Notes: generated by a model not told the origin, from the letters alone. A stretch of 64,000 nt of DNA from Gephyromycinifex aptenodytis (GCF_012277275.1 NZ_CP051155.1:930001-994000), one strand, 5' to 3'. Counted from the stretch's first letter, positions 43,673 through 52,667 are shown. Numbers and translations: made by a program.

Positions 43673-44674
43673 TCAGACGAACTGCACCCAGTTCGCCTTC
43701 TGCCCGACCGGGGCGCGATCGATCAGCGTGAGCGCGCCGTCCTCCTCGATCCGGTACAGCGCCGCCTCAGTGGCGCGCTCCCCCACCACGACAACGTGTT
43801 TCTCATCGGGGGCGACGGTGAACCCGCGCGGTTGTTCCAACGTCGAGGTAAGCGAGGTGACGGCACCCAGCCGCCCGTCGTGCAACGCCACGGTTGCCAA
43901 GCTGGAGGCCGTACGTTCCGAGGCCAGCAACCACTCACCCGCCAGGTGCACGTCCGCACCCCATCTGAGGTGTTCCTCGCGCGGATCCGCCCCCATCCGG
44001 CTGTGCTCCAGGTTGGCGCCCGGGTCATCGATTCGCACCGACTCAGCCCGGGTTAGGGTCCCCTCTGGGGCGACGTCGAAGCGGAAGACCTCCCCGGAGT
44101 ATTCGGTGATGACATAGGCCTGGCTTCCTCGCACGGCCAGGTGCCGCGGTCCGCTGCCTTCAGGCAACGCCACGGTCGGCTGATCCAACGGGGTCAGCGC
44201 CCCGTCCTCCTCCAGTCGGTAGCAGGCGATCAAGTCCTGGCCCAGCGACACCGCATAGACCCGGTCCTCGACCGGCAGCATGCAGTGCAGGTTCTCGAAC
44301 TCGATCTGCCCCTGCGGCTCGCCCAACACACCCTGCTCGGCCGGCCACACCATGCCGTATCCGCCGCCGTAGGAGGCCCCGATCAGCAGCGAGCCGGAAT
44401 GTGCCAACGCTAGATAGCTCATCGAGGAGTGGATGGGGCGGCGCGAGATCTCGGTGAGGCAGCCGCTCTCCCGGTCCACATGCATGGTCACCACCCATGG
44501 CGGCTCCCCCTTGACCGCCACGTAGACCAGATCACGGTCGTGGTCGAAGGCGAAGGTGTTGCACCCTGGGCCGACCGGGGAGGTGGCGACCGGTTCCAAG
44601 GCGGGCCGCTGCGGGTCGAAACGCAGAGTGGTGATGGTGCCGTCGCCAGAGTTCGCCACAAGGATGGTGTTCAC
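43673..44674 (-). CDS. lactonase-family beta-propeller protein (6-phosphogluconolactonase-like)
   Basis: Protein of 333 residues in the seven-bladed lactonase family (YbhE/Pgl type). It starts MNTILVANSGDGTITTLRFD and repeats a blade pattern; GSGPRHLAV and QPRGFTVAPDEKHVVVVGE are the family turns. YbhE is a 6-phosphogluconolactonase in E. coli, but many relatives have no proven activity. It has no signal peptide, so it is probably cytoplasmic. It lies alone next to ssrA with no visible functional link. Confidence 0.85.
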   Translation of the reverse strand: MNTILVANSGDGTITTLRFDPQRPALEPVATSPVGPGCNTFAFDHDRDLVYVAVKGEPPWVVTMHVDRESGCLTEISRRPIHSSMSYLALAHSGSLLIGASYGGGYGMVWPAEQGVLGEPQGQIEFENLHCMLPVEDRVYAVSLGQDLIACYRLEEDGALTPLDQPTVALPEGSGPRHLAVRGSQAYVITEYSGEVFRFDVAPEGTLTRAESVRIDDPGANLEHSRMGADPREEHLRWGADVHLAGEWLLASERTASSLATVALHDGRLGAVTSLTSTLEQPRGFTVAPDEKHVVVVGERATEAALYRIEEDGALTLIDRAPVGQKANWVQFV

Positions 44675-44767
44675 TCGGCTAACGCTAAAGGAGAGTCAGG
44701 CGCGCCGCCCCTGTAGCAGCGGGAGAAATCCGGTGCCCGGCCGAGCTGTCACGCATCGGCCCCCTGG

Positions 44768-44806
44768 CGAAAAAGAAGGGGCCCTCACCGTGAGATGAGG
44801 GCCCCT
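44768..44806 (-). terminator. intrinsic terminator of ssrA
   Basis: On the minus strand, downstream of the tmRNA 3' end, AGGGGCCCTC pairs with GAGGGCCCCT, and the run TTCTTTTT follows directly. This is a classic Rho-independent terminator, 30 bases past the CCA. Confidence 0.9.
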
Positions 44807-44835
44807 GCCTGAAACTGCTTGTGACGCGCCACGGG

Positions 44836-45201
44836 TGGTGGAGGTGGCGGGAATCGAACCCGCGTCCGCTGACGGAAGACCAGGACTTCTCCGGGTGCAG
44901 TGCGCTATGGATTTTCTCGGCCTCAGCGCTCGCACGCACACGTCCGCTGACAGGCCCAGTCGAGCAAAAGTCCCACGCAGCGTCCCGACACCGCTACGCA
45001 GCAAGATCTCTAGCTGATGCCAGGCTCTAGGTCGAGATCACACCTAGGCTGACAGACTTCGGGCTCGCTCAGGCGGCGAGGGCGAAGTCGGTGCGCTTGG
45101 AATCGGCACCTATTAGTTTGCTGGGAGCGTTAACGAGATAACCCAACATCCTCGACCCGCTTCTCATGATCTGACGATCAACGTCGAAACCGATCACCCC
45201 C
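44836..45201 (-). ncRNA. ssrA: transfer-messenger RNA (tmRNA)
   Basis: Rescues stalled ribosomes by acting as tRNA-Ala and then as mRNA for a degradation tag; it works with SmpB, encoded 0.8 kb upstream. The 5' end GGGGGTGATCGGTTTCGAC and the 3' end TTCGATTCCCGCCACCTCCACCA pair through a seven-base acceptor stem with one wobble, giving a 366-base RNA. The tag reading frame is at 45107-45069 and encodes ADSKRTDFALAA before TGA, the actinobacterial type (ADSHQRDYALAA in M. tuberculosis). The CCA is encoded. A clear terminator follows. Confidence 0.97.
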
Positions 45202-45395
45202 GTGGTGGAGGCGCGTCACCCTGTGCAGTTGTGATGGGTGCGATCACACCCTCCCGCGGCAACGATCGCCGTGAGCCTCGCAGTGTAGGTGACAACGCAT
45301 CCGCGGGGCCAACCCATTCCCTGCTCACCGCCGTCGCGTCGAGCCTCGCCCCCGATTAGGAGGCGGGCGCCGACCCGAGCGGCAGTGACCGAAGG

Positions 45396-45821
45396 TCAGT
45401 CGCGCTCGGGCTCAGGGCCGAGGTGGTACTGGCGGCCGTTGACCTCGTCGGGCTCGATCTCCACGTATTGGTATTTCAGCGTGGGCACCCACGGCCGCAG
45501 CGGCAGGGAGTCAGCGAACTCGATCTCGGCGCTGGTCTCCAACTTGCGCGCCTGACCGGAAAGCACGACGCTGCGGGCGACGTCATCTTCGATGGTGTCG
45601 ACCTCGAAGGCCACGCTCTGGTTGATCGTCAGACCGAGCAACTTGCTACCGCCGGCGGTACGGAAGTAGAGGCGACGCCCGGAAGCGCAGTAGTTGATCG
45701 GCACGATGTCGGGGTCGCCCGCGACCGCGAAGGCCAGTCGACCCAGGGAGTTCTCTTCCAACAACGCCCAAGCTTCGTCCTCGCTCAGGATGCGCATCTC
45801 GTCAGCGTTCTCGGTGACCAT
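45396..45821 (-). CDS. pyridoxamine 5'-phosphate oxidase-fold protein
   Basis: Small flavin- or F420-binding split-barrel protein of 141 residues from ATG 45821 (MVTENADEMR) with GAGGAG upstream. The core is ILSEDEAWALLEENSLGRLAFAVAGDPDIVPINYCASGRRLYFRTAGGSKL, followed by SVAFEVDTIEDDVARSVVLSGQARKL, the usual PPOX-like pattern. The cofactor and substrate are not known. It lies between smpB and ssrA on the same strand. Confidence 0.9.
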   Translation of the reverse strand: MVTENADEMRILSEDEAWALLEENSLGRLAFAVAGDPDIVPINYCASGRRLYFRTAGGSKLLGLTINQSVAFEVDTIEDDVARSVVLSGQARKLETSAEIEFADSLPLRPWVPTLKYQYVEIEPDEVNGRQYHLGPEPERD

Positions 45822-45963
45822 GGGTCTCCTCTCAAACAGTCGCCGCAATAGGGCGTGAGTCGAACAGCCGGACAGTTGTCCTGTTCACAGCACACCCTAC
45901 TCGTCGTACCCCTGGCTGGCCTGTGCTGGCAATAGCGAAAACCGTGCCGCGCCTGCAGCGGCC

Positions 45964-46434
45964 TCAGCGTTGCAACGCGCGACTCATGGCGCGCTCAGCC
46001 TCGCGACGGTCCTGACGCTCACGCAGCGCGTGCCGCTTGTCGTATTCCTTCTTACCCTTGGCCAGGGCGATCTCGACCTTGGCGCGGCCGTCTTTGAAGT
46101 ACAGCTGTAGCGGCACGAGCGTGTGCCCGCTCTCGCGGGTTTTTCCGGCGAGCTTGTCGATCTCCTGGCGGTGCATGAGCAGCTTGCGCTTGCGGCGGGC
46201 GGCATGGTTGGTCCAGGTGCCCTGGTGATATTCGGGAATGTGGACGCCTTCGAGCCAGGCTTCCCCACGGTCGATCGAGGCGAACCCGTCGACGAGGGAG
46301 GCGCGCCCCATTCGCAGCGACTTCACCTCGGTGCCGGTCAGCACCAGGCCAGCTTCGTAGGTGTCTTCGATGAGGTAGTCGTGGCGCGCCTTACGGTTGC
46401 GCGCGACGACGTTGGTGCCCTTCTCCTTGGCCAT
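45964..46434 (-). CDS. smpB: SsrA-binding protein SmpB
   Basis: Partner of tmRNA in trans-translation, 156 residues from ATG 46434 ([20 protein letters not shown]). ATG 46443 is three codons upstream. Core motifs are [45 protein letters not shown] and [19 protein letters not shown], plus a basic C-terminal helix that fills the decoding centre. It sits downstream of ftsX as in most actinobacteria. ssrA follows about 760 bases downstream on the same strand. Confidence 0.97.
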   Translation of the reverse strand: MAKEKGTNVVARNRKARHDYLIEDTYEAGLVLTGTEVKSLRMGRASLVDGFASIDRGEAWLEGVHIPEYHQGTWTNHAARRKRKLLMHRQEIDKLAGKTRESGHTLVPLQLYFKDGRAKVEIALAKGKKEYDKRHALRERQDRREAERAMSRALQR

Positions 46435-46527
46435 GTCTCTCATTCCATCCCAGCGGTGTGACCAGCAAGCCTACCGGCGCGCCCGTCGGTGCCAGAACAG
46501 CCGTGCGCAGGCTTGGGTACAGCCCGC

Positions 46528-47433
46528 TCAGATTCTCACGTACCGAGACAGCGCCGCCCAGGAGACCACGAGCGCCACCACCGCCGCGACCAGGAACAGC
46601 CACGGCGACAACAGCAGCACGTCGATCTCTCCGACCCAGGCGAAGTCCTGGAATCGGGCCGACAACTCGGAGACCCCGTAGCGGACCGTGGCCCACAGCG
46701 CGAGCACGGCCAGGCCCGCCCCCAGCAGGCTGGACAGCAGCACTTCGATGGCGAACGGCAACCCGATGGTGAGCTTGGAGGCACCAACGATGCGTTTGAT
46801 CGTCACCTCACGCCGCCGGCTCCAGGCCACCTGGCGAATCGTGGTCGAGGTCAGTAGCACCGCGCACAACAGCAGCACCCCGGCCAAACTCAGCGCAATC
46901 GTGGTGAGCAGGTTCAGGGCCTTGAAGAGGGGGTCCAAGACTTCACGGATGTCCTTGACCGCCGCCACCCCTGGTGCACCGGTGAAAGCGTCGTAGACGA
47001 GTCGGTACTCCCCCGGGTCGTCCAGCTTGACCCGGTAGGCCTCGGGAATCGCGGCTTTGGGGGTGTCGGCGAAGGAAGGGTTGTCCTTGAACTGTTCCTT
47101 GAACCGCGCGTACGCCTCGTCCTGGCTCTCGTAGTAGTACTCGGCCACTGGCGGTTTCATCGAGTCCAGCAGGGCAGCTACGGCCTGCCGCTGTTGCGGT
47201 GTGACGGCTTTACCGTTGCAGTTGGGCTCGTTGGAGCGCTCCGTGCACAAGAAGATCGAGACCTCGACCTTGTCGTACCAATAGCCCTTGGCCGCCTCGA
47301 TCTGCCGCTCTGCCAGCAGGCCGGTGCCGAGGAAGAACAGCGACACCGTGGTGACGATGACGATCGACAGCGCCATGGACACGCTGCGCCGCAGCCCCGT
47401 GACAACCTCACTGAGGAGAAACCCCGGTCTCAT
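46528..47433 (-). CDS. ftsX: cell division protein FtsX
   Basis: Membrane partner of FtsE that activates peptidoglycan hydrolases at the septum, 301 residues. One membrane span lies near the N-terminus (SIVIVTTVSLFFLGTGLL), then a large extracellular loop with two cysteines (CTERSNEPNC), then three C-terminal spans (about 170-295). The conserved RREVTIKRIVGAS joins the first two of the late spans. Its start overlaps the ftsE stop (ATGA). Confidence 0.96.
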   Translation of the reverse strand: MRPGFLLSEVVTGLRRSVSMALSIVIVTTVSLFFLGTGLLAERQIEAAKGYWYDKVEVSIFLCTERSNEPNCNGKAVTPQQRQAVAALLDSMKPPVAEYYYESQDEAYARFKEQFKDNPSFADTPKAAIPEAYRVKLDDPGEYRLVYDAFTGAPGVAAVKDIREVLDPLFKALNLLTTIALSLAGVLLLCAVLLTSTTIRQVAWSRRREVTIKRIVGASKLTIGLPFAIEVLLSSLLGAGLAVLALWATVRYGVSELSARFQDFAWVGEIDVLLLSPWLFLVAAVVALVVSWAALSRYVRI

Positions 47434-48254
47434 TGCGTCTTCCCTGTCGTCTCGTCGGCCTCGGCTTCGGCTTCGGCTCCGGCTTCAGATTCGGTGCTGG
47501 ATTCGGTACCGGTGTCGGTATCGGCCGTGAGCCTCGGCTGCGGCGAGCGGTAGCGCGCTTCGCCGCGCGTGACCCCGTACGCGCCGTCCTTCTCATCGCG
47601 CACGATCTTGCCTGCGGCCAGCTCGACGACGCGGCGGCGGTGCACGTCGACGATCGCGTCGTTGTGGGTAGCCATCAGCACCGTGGTGCCGTTGGCGTTG
47701 ATCTCGGCCAGCAACCGGACCAGGTCGAAGCTAGCCGCGGGGTCCAGGTTGCCGGTGGGCTCGTCAGCTAGCAGGAGCGCCGGTTTGCGCACCAGCGCCC
47801 TGGCTACGGCGACCCGTTGTTGTTCCCCGCCGGAGAGTTCGTGCGGTCGCCGCCCGGCCAGATCCGCCAGCCCCACCGATTCCAGCGCTGCCGGCACATC
47901 GACGCGCACCTGGGCCGGTTTGACGCCCAGCACGTGCAAGACGTAGGCGACGTTCTCGTAGACCGTCTTCTCCGGCAGCAGCCGAAAGTCCTGGAACACC
48001 GCGCCGACCTCGCGGCGCAGCTTGGGCACCTGGCGACGCGGCATCCGCATCAGGTCGCGCCCGGCCACTTCAAGACGCCCGGAGGTGGCCTTCTCCTCGC
48101 GCAGGGCCAACCGCACCAGGGTCGACTTTCCTGACCCCGAAGGTCCCACGAGGAAGACGAACTCTCCGGCATCCAGGCGCAGGTCGACCCCGTCCAGCGC
48201 CGGGCGCGCAGTGTTGCGCCCATACGCCTTGACCACGTTCTCGAAACAGATCAT
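47430..48254 (-). CDS. ftsE: cell division ATP-binding protein FtsE with acidic tail
   Basis: ABC ATPase that drives FtsX in cell division. It is 274 residues from ATG 48254 (MICFENVVKAYGRN) with AGGAAAG upstream. Motifs are Walker [17 protein letters not shown]-loop AVFQDFRLLPEKTVYENV, signature LSGGEQQRVAVARAL, Walker B LLADEPTGNLDP and the THN switch. Typical FtsE is about 220-230 residues; the last 45 or so here are an acidic Glu/Ala/Thr-rich tail. The frame is open to 48368, but that region lacks a start site. Confidence 0.96.
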   Translation of the reverse strand: MICFENVVKAYGRNTARPALDGVDLRLDAGEFVFLVGPSGSGKSTLVRLALREEKATSGRLEVAGRDLMRMPRRQVPKLRREVGAVFQDFRLLPEKTVYENVAYVLHVLGVKPAQVRVDVPAALESVGLADLAGRRPHELSGGEQQRVAVARALVRKPALLLADEPTGNLDPAASFDLVRLLAEINANGTTVLMATHNDAIVDVHRRRVVELAAGKIVRDEKDGAYGVTRGEARYRSPQPRLTADTDTGTESSTESEAGAEAEAEADETTGKTQ

Positions 48255-48581
48255 CGGAGCTTTCCTGAAGGGGTGTAAGGCATCGCAACGGTCCCGCAAC
48301 GCACGGAGCAGTGCTGATGGTTCCGGGCGCGATACGCCGCGCCTCCCCCACAGCGCTACGGCGTCCACCCCCGTTGTCTCCCAACACGATACGCGGGCCT
48401 ACCAGCTTCCCTGGCAAAACACCCCGGAAGCGAGAACGCCGTCGTGGACACCCGCCGCGACACCCCGTCAACCGGTCCGCGCCAGCCGTGGCAGCGGGTC
48501 TGCACCCGACTGGGCCATGACCTAGGTCCCGGCATTTGCAACCTCGGTGTGCCAGACCTGCAGTTCTGCCACAGTGGAGGC
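48255..48581. other. divergent intergenic region between ftsE and the transcarboxylase operon
   Basis: A 327-base gap that must hold promoters in both directions. A weak promoter for the transcarboxylase operon could be TTGCAA (48536-48541) with TGCAGT (48559-48564) 17 bases later. No gene is convincing here; the long open frame from 48444 is an upstream extension of the 5S frame. Confidence 0.4.
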
Positions 48582-50084
48582 ATGACCTCTGAGCGTGAGA
48601 TTGGTGTCACTGAGCTCGCCCTCCGGGACGCGCACCAGAGCTTGATGGCCACCCGCATGGCCCTCGAGGACATGGTTGACGCGTGCGCGGATATTGATAA
48701 GGCTGGCTTCTGGAGCGTTGAGTGTTGGGGAGGTGCGACGTTCGACTCCTGCATTCGATTCCTCAACGAGGACCCGTGGGAGCGGCTACGCACCTTCCGC
48801 AAACTCCTGCCCAACAGCCGCCTGCAAATGTTGCTCCGGGGGCAGAACCTCCTGGGGTACCGGCACTACGGCGACGATGTCGTCGACCACTTCGTTGAGA
48901 AGGCTGCCGAGAACGGCATGGACGTCTTCCGTGTCTTCGACGCCCTCAACGACCCCCGCAACCTCGAACGTGCCATGGCTGCCGTCAAGAAGTCCGGCAA
49001 GCACGCCCAAGGCACGGTTTGCTACACCACTTCCCCTCTTCACACCGTCGAGGGCTACGTCAAGCTCGCCAGGCAACTGCAGGAGATGGGTGCTGACTCC
49101 ATCGCCCTGAAGGACATGGCGGCCCTGCTGAAGCCGCAGCCCGCCTACGACATCGTCAAGGCGATCAAAGAAGAGACCGGCATGCAGGTCAACGTGCACT
49201 GCCACGCCACCACCGGTGTCACCTTGGTTTCTTTGATGAAGGCCATCGAAGGCGGCGCCGACGTCGTCGACACCGCCATCAGCTCGATGTCGCTGGGCCC
49301 AGGCCACAACCCGACCGAATCCCTGCAGGAGATGCTGGAAGGGACCGGCTTCGTCGCGGACCTGGACAAGGAACTGCTCGGCAACATCAAGCGGCACTTC
49401 GCCGCGATCCGCCCCCGCTACAGCAAGTTCATGTCCTCCTTCAGTGTCGAGACCGACATCTTCGACAGCCAGATCCCTGGCGGCATGATCTCCAACATGG
49501 AGAGCCAGCTCACCCAGCAGGGCGCCGGCGACAAGCTGCAGGAAGTCCTGCTGGAGGTTCCCCGGGTGCGGGCTGACGCGGGCTTCCCGCCCCTGGTCAC
49601 CCCGTCCAGCCAGATCGTCGGCACCCAGGCCGTGTTCAACGTGCTCATGGGCAAGTACAAGGTCCTTACGGCCGAGTTCGCCGACCTCATGCTCGGCTAC
49701 TACGGCTTGACCATCGGCGAGATGAACCCCGAGGTCATCGCCAAGGCCAAGGAACAGACGGGCAAGGACCCCATCACCGACCGCCCCGCCGACCACATCC
49801 CCGACGAGTGGGCGAGCCTGCGCGCCGAGGCCGAAAAGGTCGAGGGCTTCAACGGCTCCGATGAGGACGTCCTGACCTACGCGATGTTCCCCAAGGTCGC
49901 ACCGGGCTTCTTCAAGACTCGTCCCGAGGGCCCCAAGAACGTCGGCCAAGACCCAGCTGAGATGGAGGCCGAGAAGGCTGCCGCTGCCGCTGGCGACAGC
50001 AAGAACGGGCCCGTCCGCGGACCGATCAAGTACGAGATCACCCTCAACGGCCACAAGCACTCCGTCGCAGTCAAGCCTGCCTGA
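48582..50084 (+). CDS. methylmalonyl-CoA carboxyltransferase 5S subunit (transcarboxylase)
   Basis: Carboxyltransferase subunit that moves CO2 between pyruvate/oxaloacetate and the biotin carrier in the Wood-Werkman cycle. It is 500 residues, close to the 505 of the Propionibacterium 5S subunit, which it strongly resembles. Metal-site motifs are LRDAHQSLMATRM (Asp), ADSIALKDMAALLKP (the carbamylated Lys) and NVHCHATTGVT (two His). The C-terminal part ends with a short PIKYEITLNGHKHSVAV domain. ATG 48582 has GGAGG only one base away. It is the first gene of a four-gene operon. Confidence 0.96.
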   Translation: MTSEREIGVTELALRDAHQSLMATRMALEDMVDACADIDKAGFWSVECWGGATFDSCIRFLNEDPWERLRTFRKLLPNSRLQMLLRGQNLLGYRHYGDDVVDHFVEKAAENGMDVFRVFDALNDPRNLERAMAAVKKSGKHAQGTVCYTTSPLHTVEGYVKLARQLQEMGADSIALKDMAALLKPQPAYDIVKAIKEETGMQVNVHCHATTGVTLVSLMKAIEGGADVVDTAISSMSLGPGHNPTESLQEMLEGTGFVADLDKELLGNIKRHFAAIRPRYSKFMSSFSVETDIFDSQIPGGMISNMESQLTQQGAGDKLQEVLLEVPRVRADAGFPPLVTPSSQIVGTQAVFNVLMGKYKVLTAEFADLMLGYYGLTIGEMNPEVIAKAKEQTGKDPITDRPADHIPDEWASLRAEAEKVEGFNGSDEDVLTYAMFPKVAPGFFKTRPEGPKNVGQDPAEMEAEKAAAAAGDSKNGPVRGPIKYEITLNGHKHSVAVKPA

Positions 50085-50104
50085 GTTCTGAAGGAATCCT
50101 TTCG

Positions 50105-51664
50105 ATGACTCAATCACCAAAAACCATGCAGGAGCGGATCGAGGAGCTTCGGGCCAGGCGCGCCGAGGTCGAAGCGGGCGGAGGCGAAGCACGGCACGAG
50201 AAGCAGCACGCCCAAGGCAAACTCACCGCCCGTGAGCGTGTCGCCGAGCTGTGCGATCCGCAGACCTTCGAAGAGGTCGGCCTGTTCGCACAACACCGCA
50301 CCACCTTGTTCGGGATGGACAAGGCCGTCATGCCGGCCGACGGTGTCGTCACCGGCACCGGCACCGTCCTGGGTCGCCCGATCCACCTGGCCAGCCAGGA
50401 CTTCTCGGTGGCGGGCGGTTCCGCCGGCGAGATGCACTCGATCAAGGTCGCCAACGCGTTGCACTCCGCGCTGGAGAACGGCACCCCGTTCGTGTTCATC
50501 AACGACTCCGGTGGCGCCCGCGTCCAGGAGGGCATCGACAGCCTTTCCGGCTACGGCAAGGTGTTCTACAAGAACGTTGCGCTCTCCGGTGTGGTCCCGC
50601 AGATCTCGATCATCGCCGGTCCGTGTGCCGGTGGCGCGGTCTACTCCCCGGCCCTGACCGACTTCATCATCCAGACCCAGGCATCCCGGATGTTCATCAC
50701 CGGCCCTGACGTCATCAAGCAGGTCACCGGCGAGCAGGTCAGCGCCGAAGACCTCGGCGGGCCGGCCGCGCACATGGGCCGCTCCGGTGTCACGCACTTC
50801 GTTGCTGAGAACGATGAGCAGGCCATGCTCATCGCCAAGAAGCTGCTCAGCTTCCTGCCCAGCAACAACACCGAAGACCCGCCCTACATCGAGGGCTTCG
50901 AAGACGTCGAGAGCAACCCCCGTCTGAACGAGATCATCCCGGACGAGGGCAAGAAGGGCTACGACGTCCGCGAGATCATCGCCGAGATCATCGACGGCGG
51001 CGACTTCCTTGAGGTCCAGGCCGGTTACGCGATGAACATCGTCATCGGTTTCGGCCGGATCACGGGTCAGACGGTGGGCTTCATCGCCAACCAGAGCAAC
51101 CACATGTCCGGCGTGCTCGACATCAACGCCTCCGACAAGGCTGCCCGGTTCATCCGGTTCTGCAACGCCTTCAACATTCCGGTGGTCAACCTGGTCGATG
51201 TTCCGGGCTTCCTGCCCGGCACTGAGCAGGAGTACGGAGGCATCATCCGCCACGGCGCGAAGATGCTGTACGCCTACAGCTCGGCCACGGTCCCCAAGAT
51301 CACGGTTGTGCTGCGTAAGGCTTACGGCGGATCCTACCTGGCGATGTGCAACAAGGACCTCGGCGCTGACCGGGTGTTCGCGTGGCCGACCGCCGAGATC
51401 GCCGTCATGGGCGCCGAGGGTGCTGCCGGGGTGGTCTTCCGCAAGGAGATCGCCGCGTCGGAGGACCCCGCGGCCAAACGCGCCGAGCTGGTGCAGTTGT
51501 ACCGGGACGCCTTCTCGACGCCGTACGTGGCAGCATCCCGAGGCCAGGTGGACGCCATCATCGAGCCTTCGGAGACCCGTCGCTACATCGCCCGGGCTCT
51601 GGAGCAGCTCGCCGGTAAGCGCGAGCTGCGTCCGGCCAAGAAGCACGGACTCATCCCGCTCTGA
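50105..51664 (+). CDS. methylmalonyl-CoA carboxyltransferase 12S subunit
   Basis: Acyl-CoA subunit of transcarboxylase, 519 residues in the crotonase/carboxyltransferase fold. It carries out methylmalonyl-CoA plus biotin carrier to propionyl-CoA plus carboxybiotin. Motifs are GKLTARERVAELCD, FVFINDSGGARVQEGIDSL, GPCAGGAVYSPALTDF, PGFLPGTEQEYGGIIRHGAK and the late SYLAMCNKDLGADRVFAWP region. It is 20 bases downstream of 5S. It could also serve as the beta subunit of a biotin-dependent acyl-CoA carboxylase, but the surrounding 5S and 1.3S genes favour transcarboxylase. Confidence 0.96.
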   Translation: MTQSPKTMQERIEELRARRAEVEAGGGEARHEKQHAQGKLTARERVAELCDPQTFEEVGLFAQHRTTLFGMDKAVMPADGVVTGTGTVLGRPIHLASQDFSVAGGSAGEMHSIKVANALHSALENGTPFVFINDSGGARVQEGIDSLSGYGKVFYKNVALSGVVPQISIIAGPCAGGAVYSPALTDFIIQTQASRMFITGPDVIKQVTGEQVSAEDLGGPAAHMGRSGVTHFVAENDEQAMLIAKKLLSFLPSNNTEDPPYIEGFEDVESNPRLNEIIPDEGKKGYDVREIIAEIIDGGDFLEVQAGYAMNIVIGFGRITGQTVGFIANQSNHMSGVLDINASDKAARFIRFCNAFNIPVVNLVDVPGFLPGTEQEYGGIIRHGAKMLYAYSSATVPKITVVLRKAYGGSYLAMCNKDLGADRVFAWPTAEIAVMGAEGAAGVVFRKEIAASEDPAAKRAELVQLYRDAFSTPYVAASRGQVDAIIEPSETRRYIARALEQLAGKRELRPAKKHGLIPL

Positions 51665-51689
51665 TCGAACCGACACCGAGGAGAACACG

Positions 51690-51959
51690 TTGAGCAACGA
51701 CCAAGCGACCATCGAGTCGCTCAAGGCGCTCATCTCCGACTTGTCGGCCCGTATCGACACGCTGGAGAACGAGCTTCACCACCACCACCCCGCGGACGAA
51801 GTTGCCGAAGAAGTCGTGCTCGCCATTTCGGCGGCGTGCGCGGCCTATTTGGGAAAGCGCGCCGTGGTCAAGAAGGTGCGCGTCCGCCGCGGCAACAACT
51901 GGGCTGCTCAGGCTCGCTCCGACATCCACCGCTCGCACGCCGCGTTCGGTACGCGGTGA
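51690..51959 (+). CDS. small fourth transcarboxylase-operon protein (decarboxylase delta/epsilon-like)
   Basis: Protein of 89 residues from TTG 51690 with GAGGAG upstream. The N-terminal 35 residues form a heptad-like helix (IESLKALISDLSARIDTLENEL), followed by HHHH. The C-terminal part, EEVVLAISAACAAYLGKRAV then NNWAAQARSDIHRSH, resembles the C-terminal region of the small subunits of sodium-pumping decarboxylases (OadG/MmdD, and MmdE). Unlike those it has no membrane span. It lies between 12S and 1.3S and probably bridges them or helps assembly. I have not seen this role proven. Confidence 0.8.
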   Translation: MSNDQATIESLKALISDLSARIDTLENELHHHHPADEVAEEVVLAISAACAAYLGKRAVVKKVRVRRGNNWAAQARSDIHRSHAAFGTR

Positions 51960-51992
51960 GCCTGCAGACACTGACGATCCCCGAGGGATGAC

Positions 51993-52367
51993 ATGAAGCT
52001 GAAGGTAACGGTCGACGGCACGGTCTACGACGTGGACGTCGAGGTTGAAGAGGAGCCCACGCCCTCGCTCGGCACGGTGCTCGTGGGCAGCATGAGCGCG
52101 CACGGCGTCACGCCGACGATGGCCAAAGCGCCGGCGTCTGCTTCGAACGCACTCACCGCGAACTTGTCCGGCACAGTGGTCAAGGTCGTCGTTGAGGACG
52201 GACAGCAGGTCAAGGCCGGTGAGACCCTCCTCGTGCTGGAGGCGATGAAGATGGAGACCGAGGTGACCGCTCCCAAGGACGGCACCATCGGCTCGGTCGA
52301 GGTCGCCGTCGGTGACGCGGTCCAGGGCGGCCAAGTCCTCATCGAGTGGGCTGAAGAGAAAGAGTGA
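51993..52367 (+). CDS. transcarboxylase 1.3S biotin carrier protein
   Basis: Biotin carboxyl carrier of transcarboxylase, 124 residues. It begins [20 protein letters not shown], has an Ala/Pro/Ser-rich hinge, then a lipoyl/biotinyl domain with the biotinylated Lys in [10 protein letters not shown]. Its length equals that of the Propionibacterium 1.3S subunit closely (123). It is the last gene of the operon, followed by a strong terminator. Confidence 0.96.
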   Translation: MKLKVTVDGTVYDVDVEVEEEPTPSLGTVLVGSMSAHGVTPTMAKAPASASNALTANLSGTVVKVVVEDGQQVKAGETLLVLEAMKMETEVTAPKDGTIGSVEVAVGDAVQGGQVLIEWAEEKE

Positions 52368-52398
52368 TCCGGCTCAACAGCCGGTGACATAGACGGGT

Positions 52399-52435
52399 CA
52401 GGCCCCGCCGCTGCGTAACGCAACGGCGGGGCCTG
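52399..52435. terminator. hairpin terminator of the transcarboxylase operon
   Basis: CAGGCCCCGCCG and CGGCGGGGCCTG pair perfectly, and GCGT/ACGC can extend the stem inside the loop. It lies 31 bases past the 1.3S stop and faces the convergent prfB. The following 232 bases, to the prfB stop, hold nothing I recognise. Confidence 0.75.
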
Positions 52436-52667
52436 CCTGATGTCTGCACGTGAAACGCGGCGCGACTCCCCCAGCATCGATCAAATCCGGTAGGGCGAGA
52501 CCACCTCTGCGTCTACGGGCATGAGGGTGAGATCGACGGGTTGCCTCGACCCAGGATGGAGGCTGTCCCGGCTCAGAACGGCGTAGCGCCGGGCGCTGAG
52601 TGCACTGAAGGCCGCGCTGGGGGCAGCGCTCCAGGGCCTGGTTGTGGAGCCGGCGGTTGCGGTCAGG

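Noticed and set aside
44836-44900. Separate tRNA at the CCA end
   Set aside because: The tRNA-like 3' part belongs to tmRNA; it lacks its own anticodon arm and pairs with the 5' end 360 bases away.
50114-51760. 548-codon minus-strand ORF over the 12S gene
   Set aside because: Antisense shadow of a strongly conserved transcarboxylase subunit.
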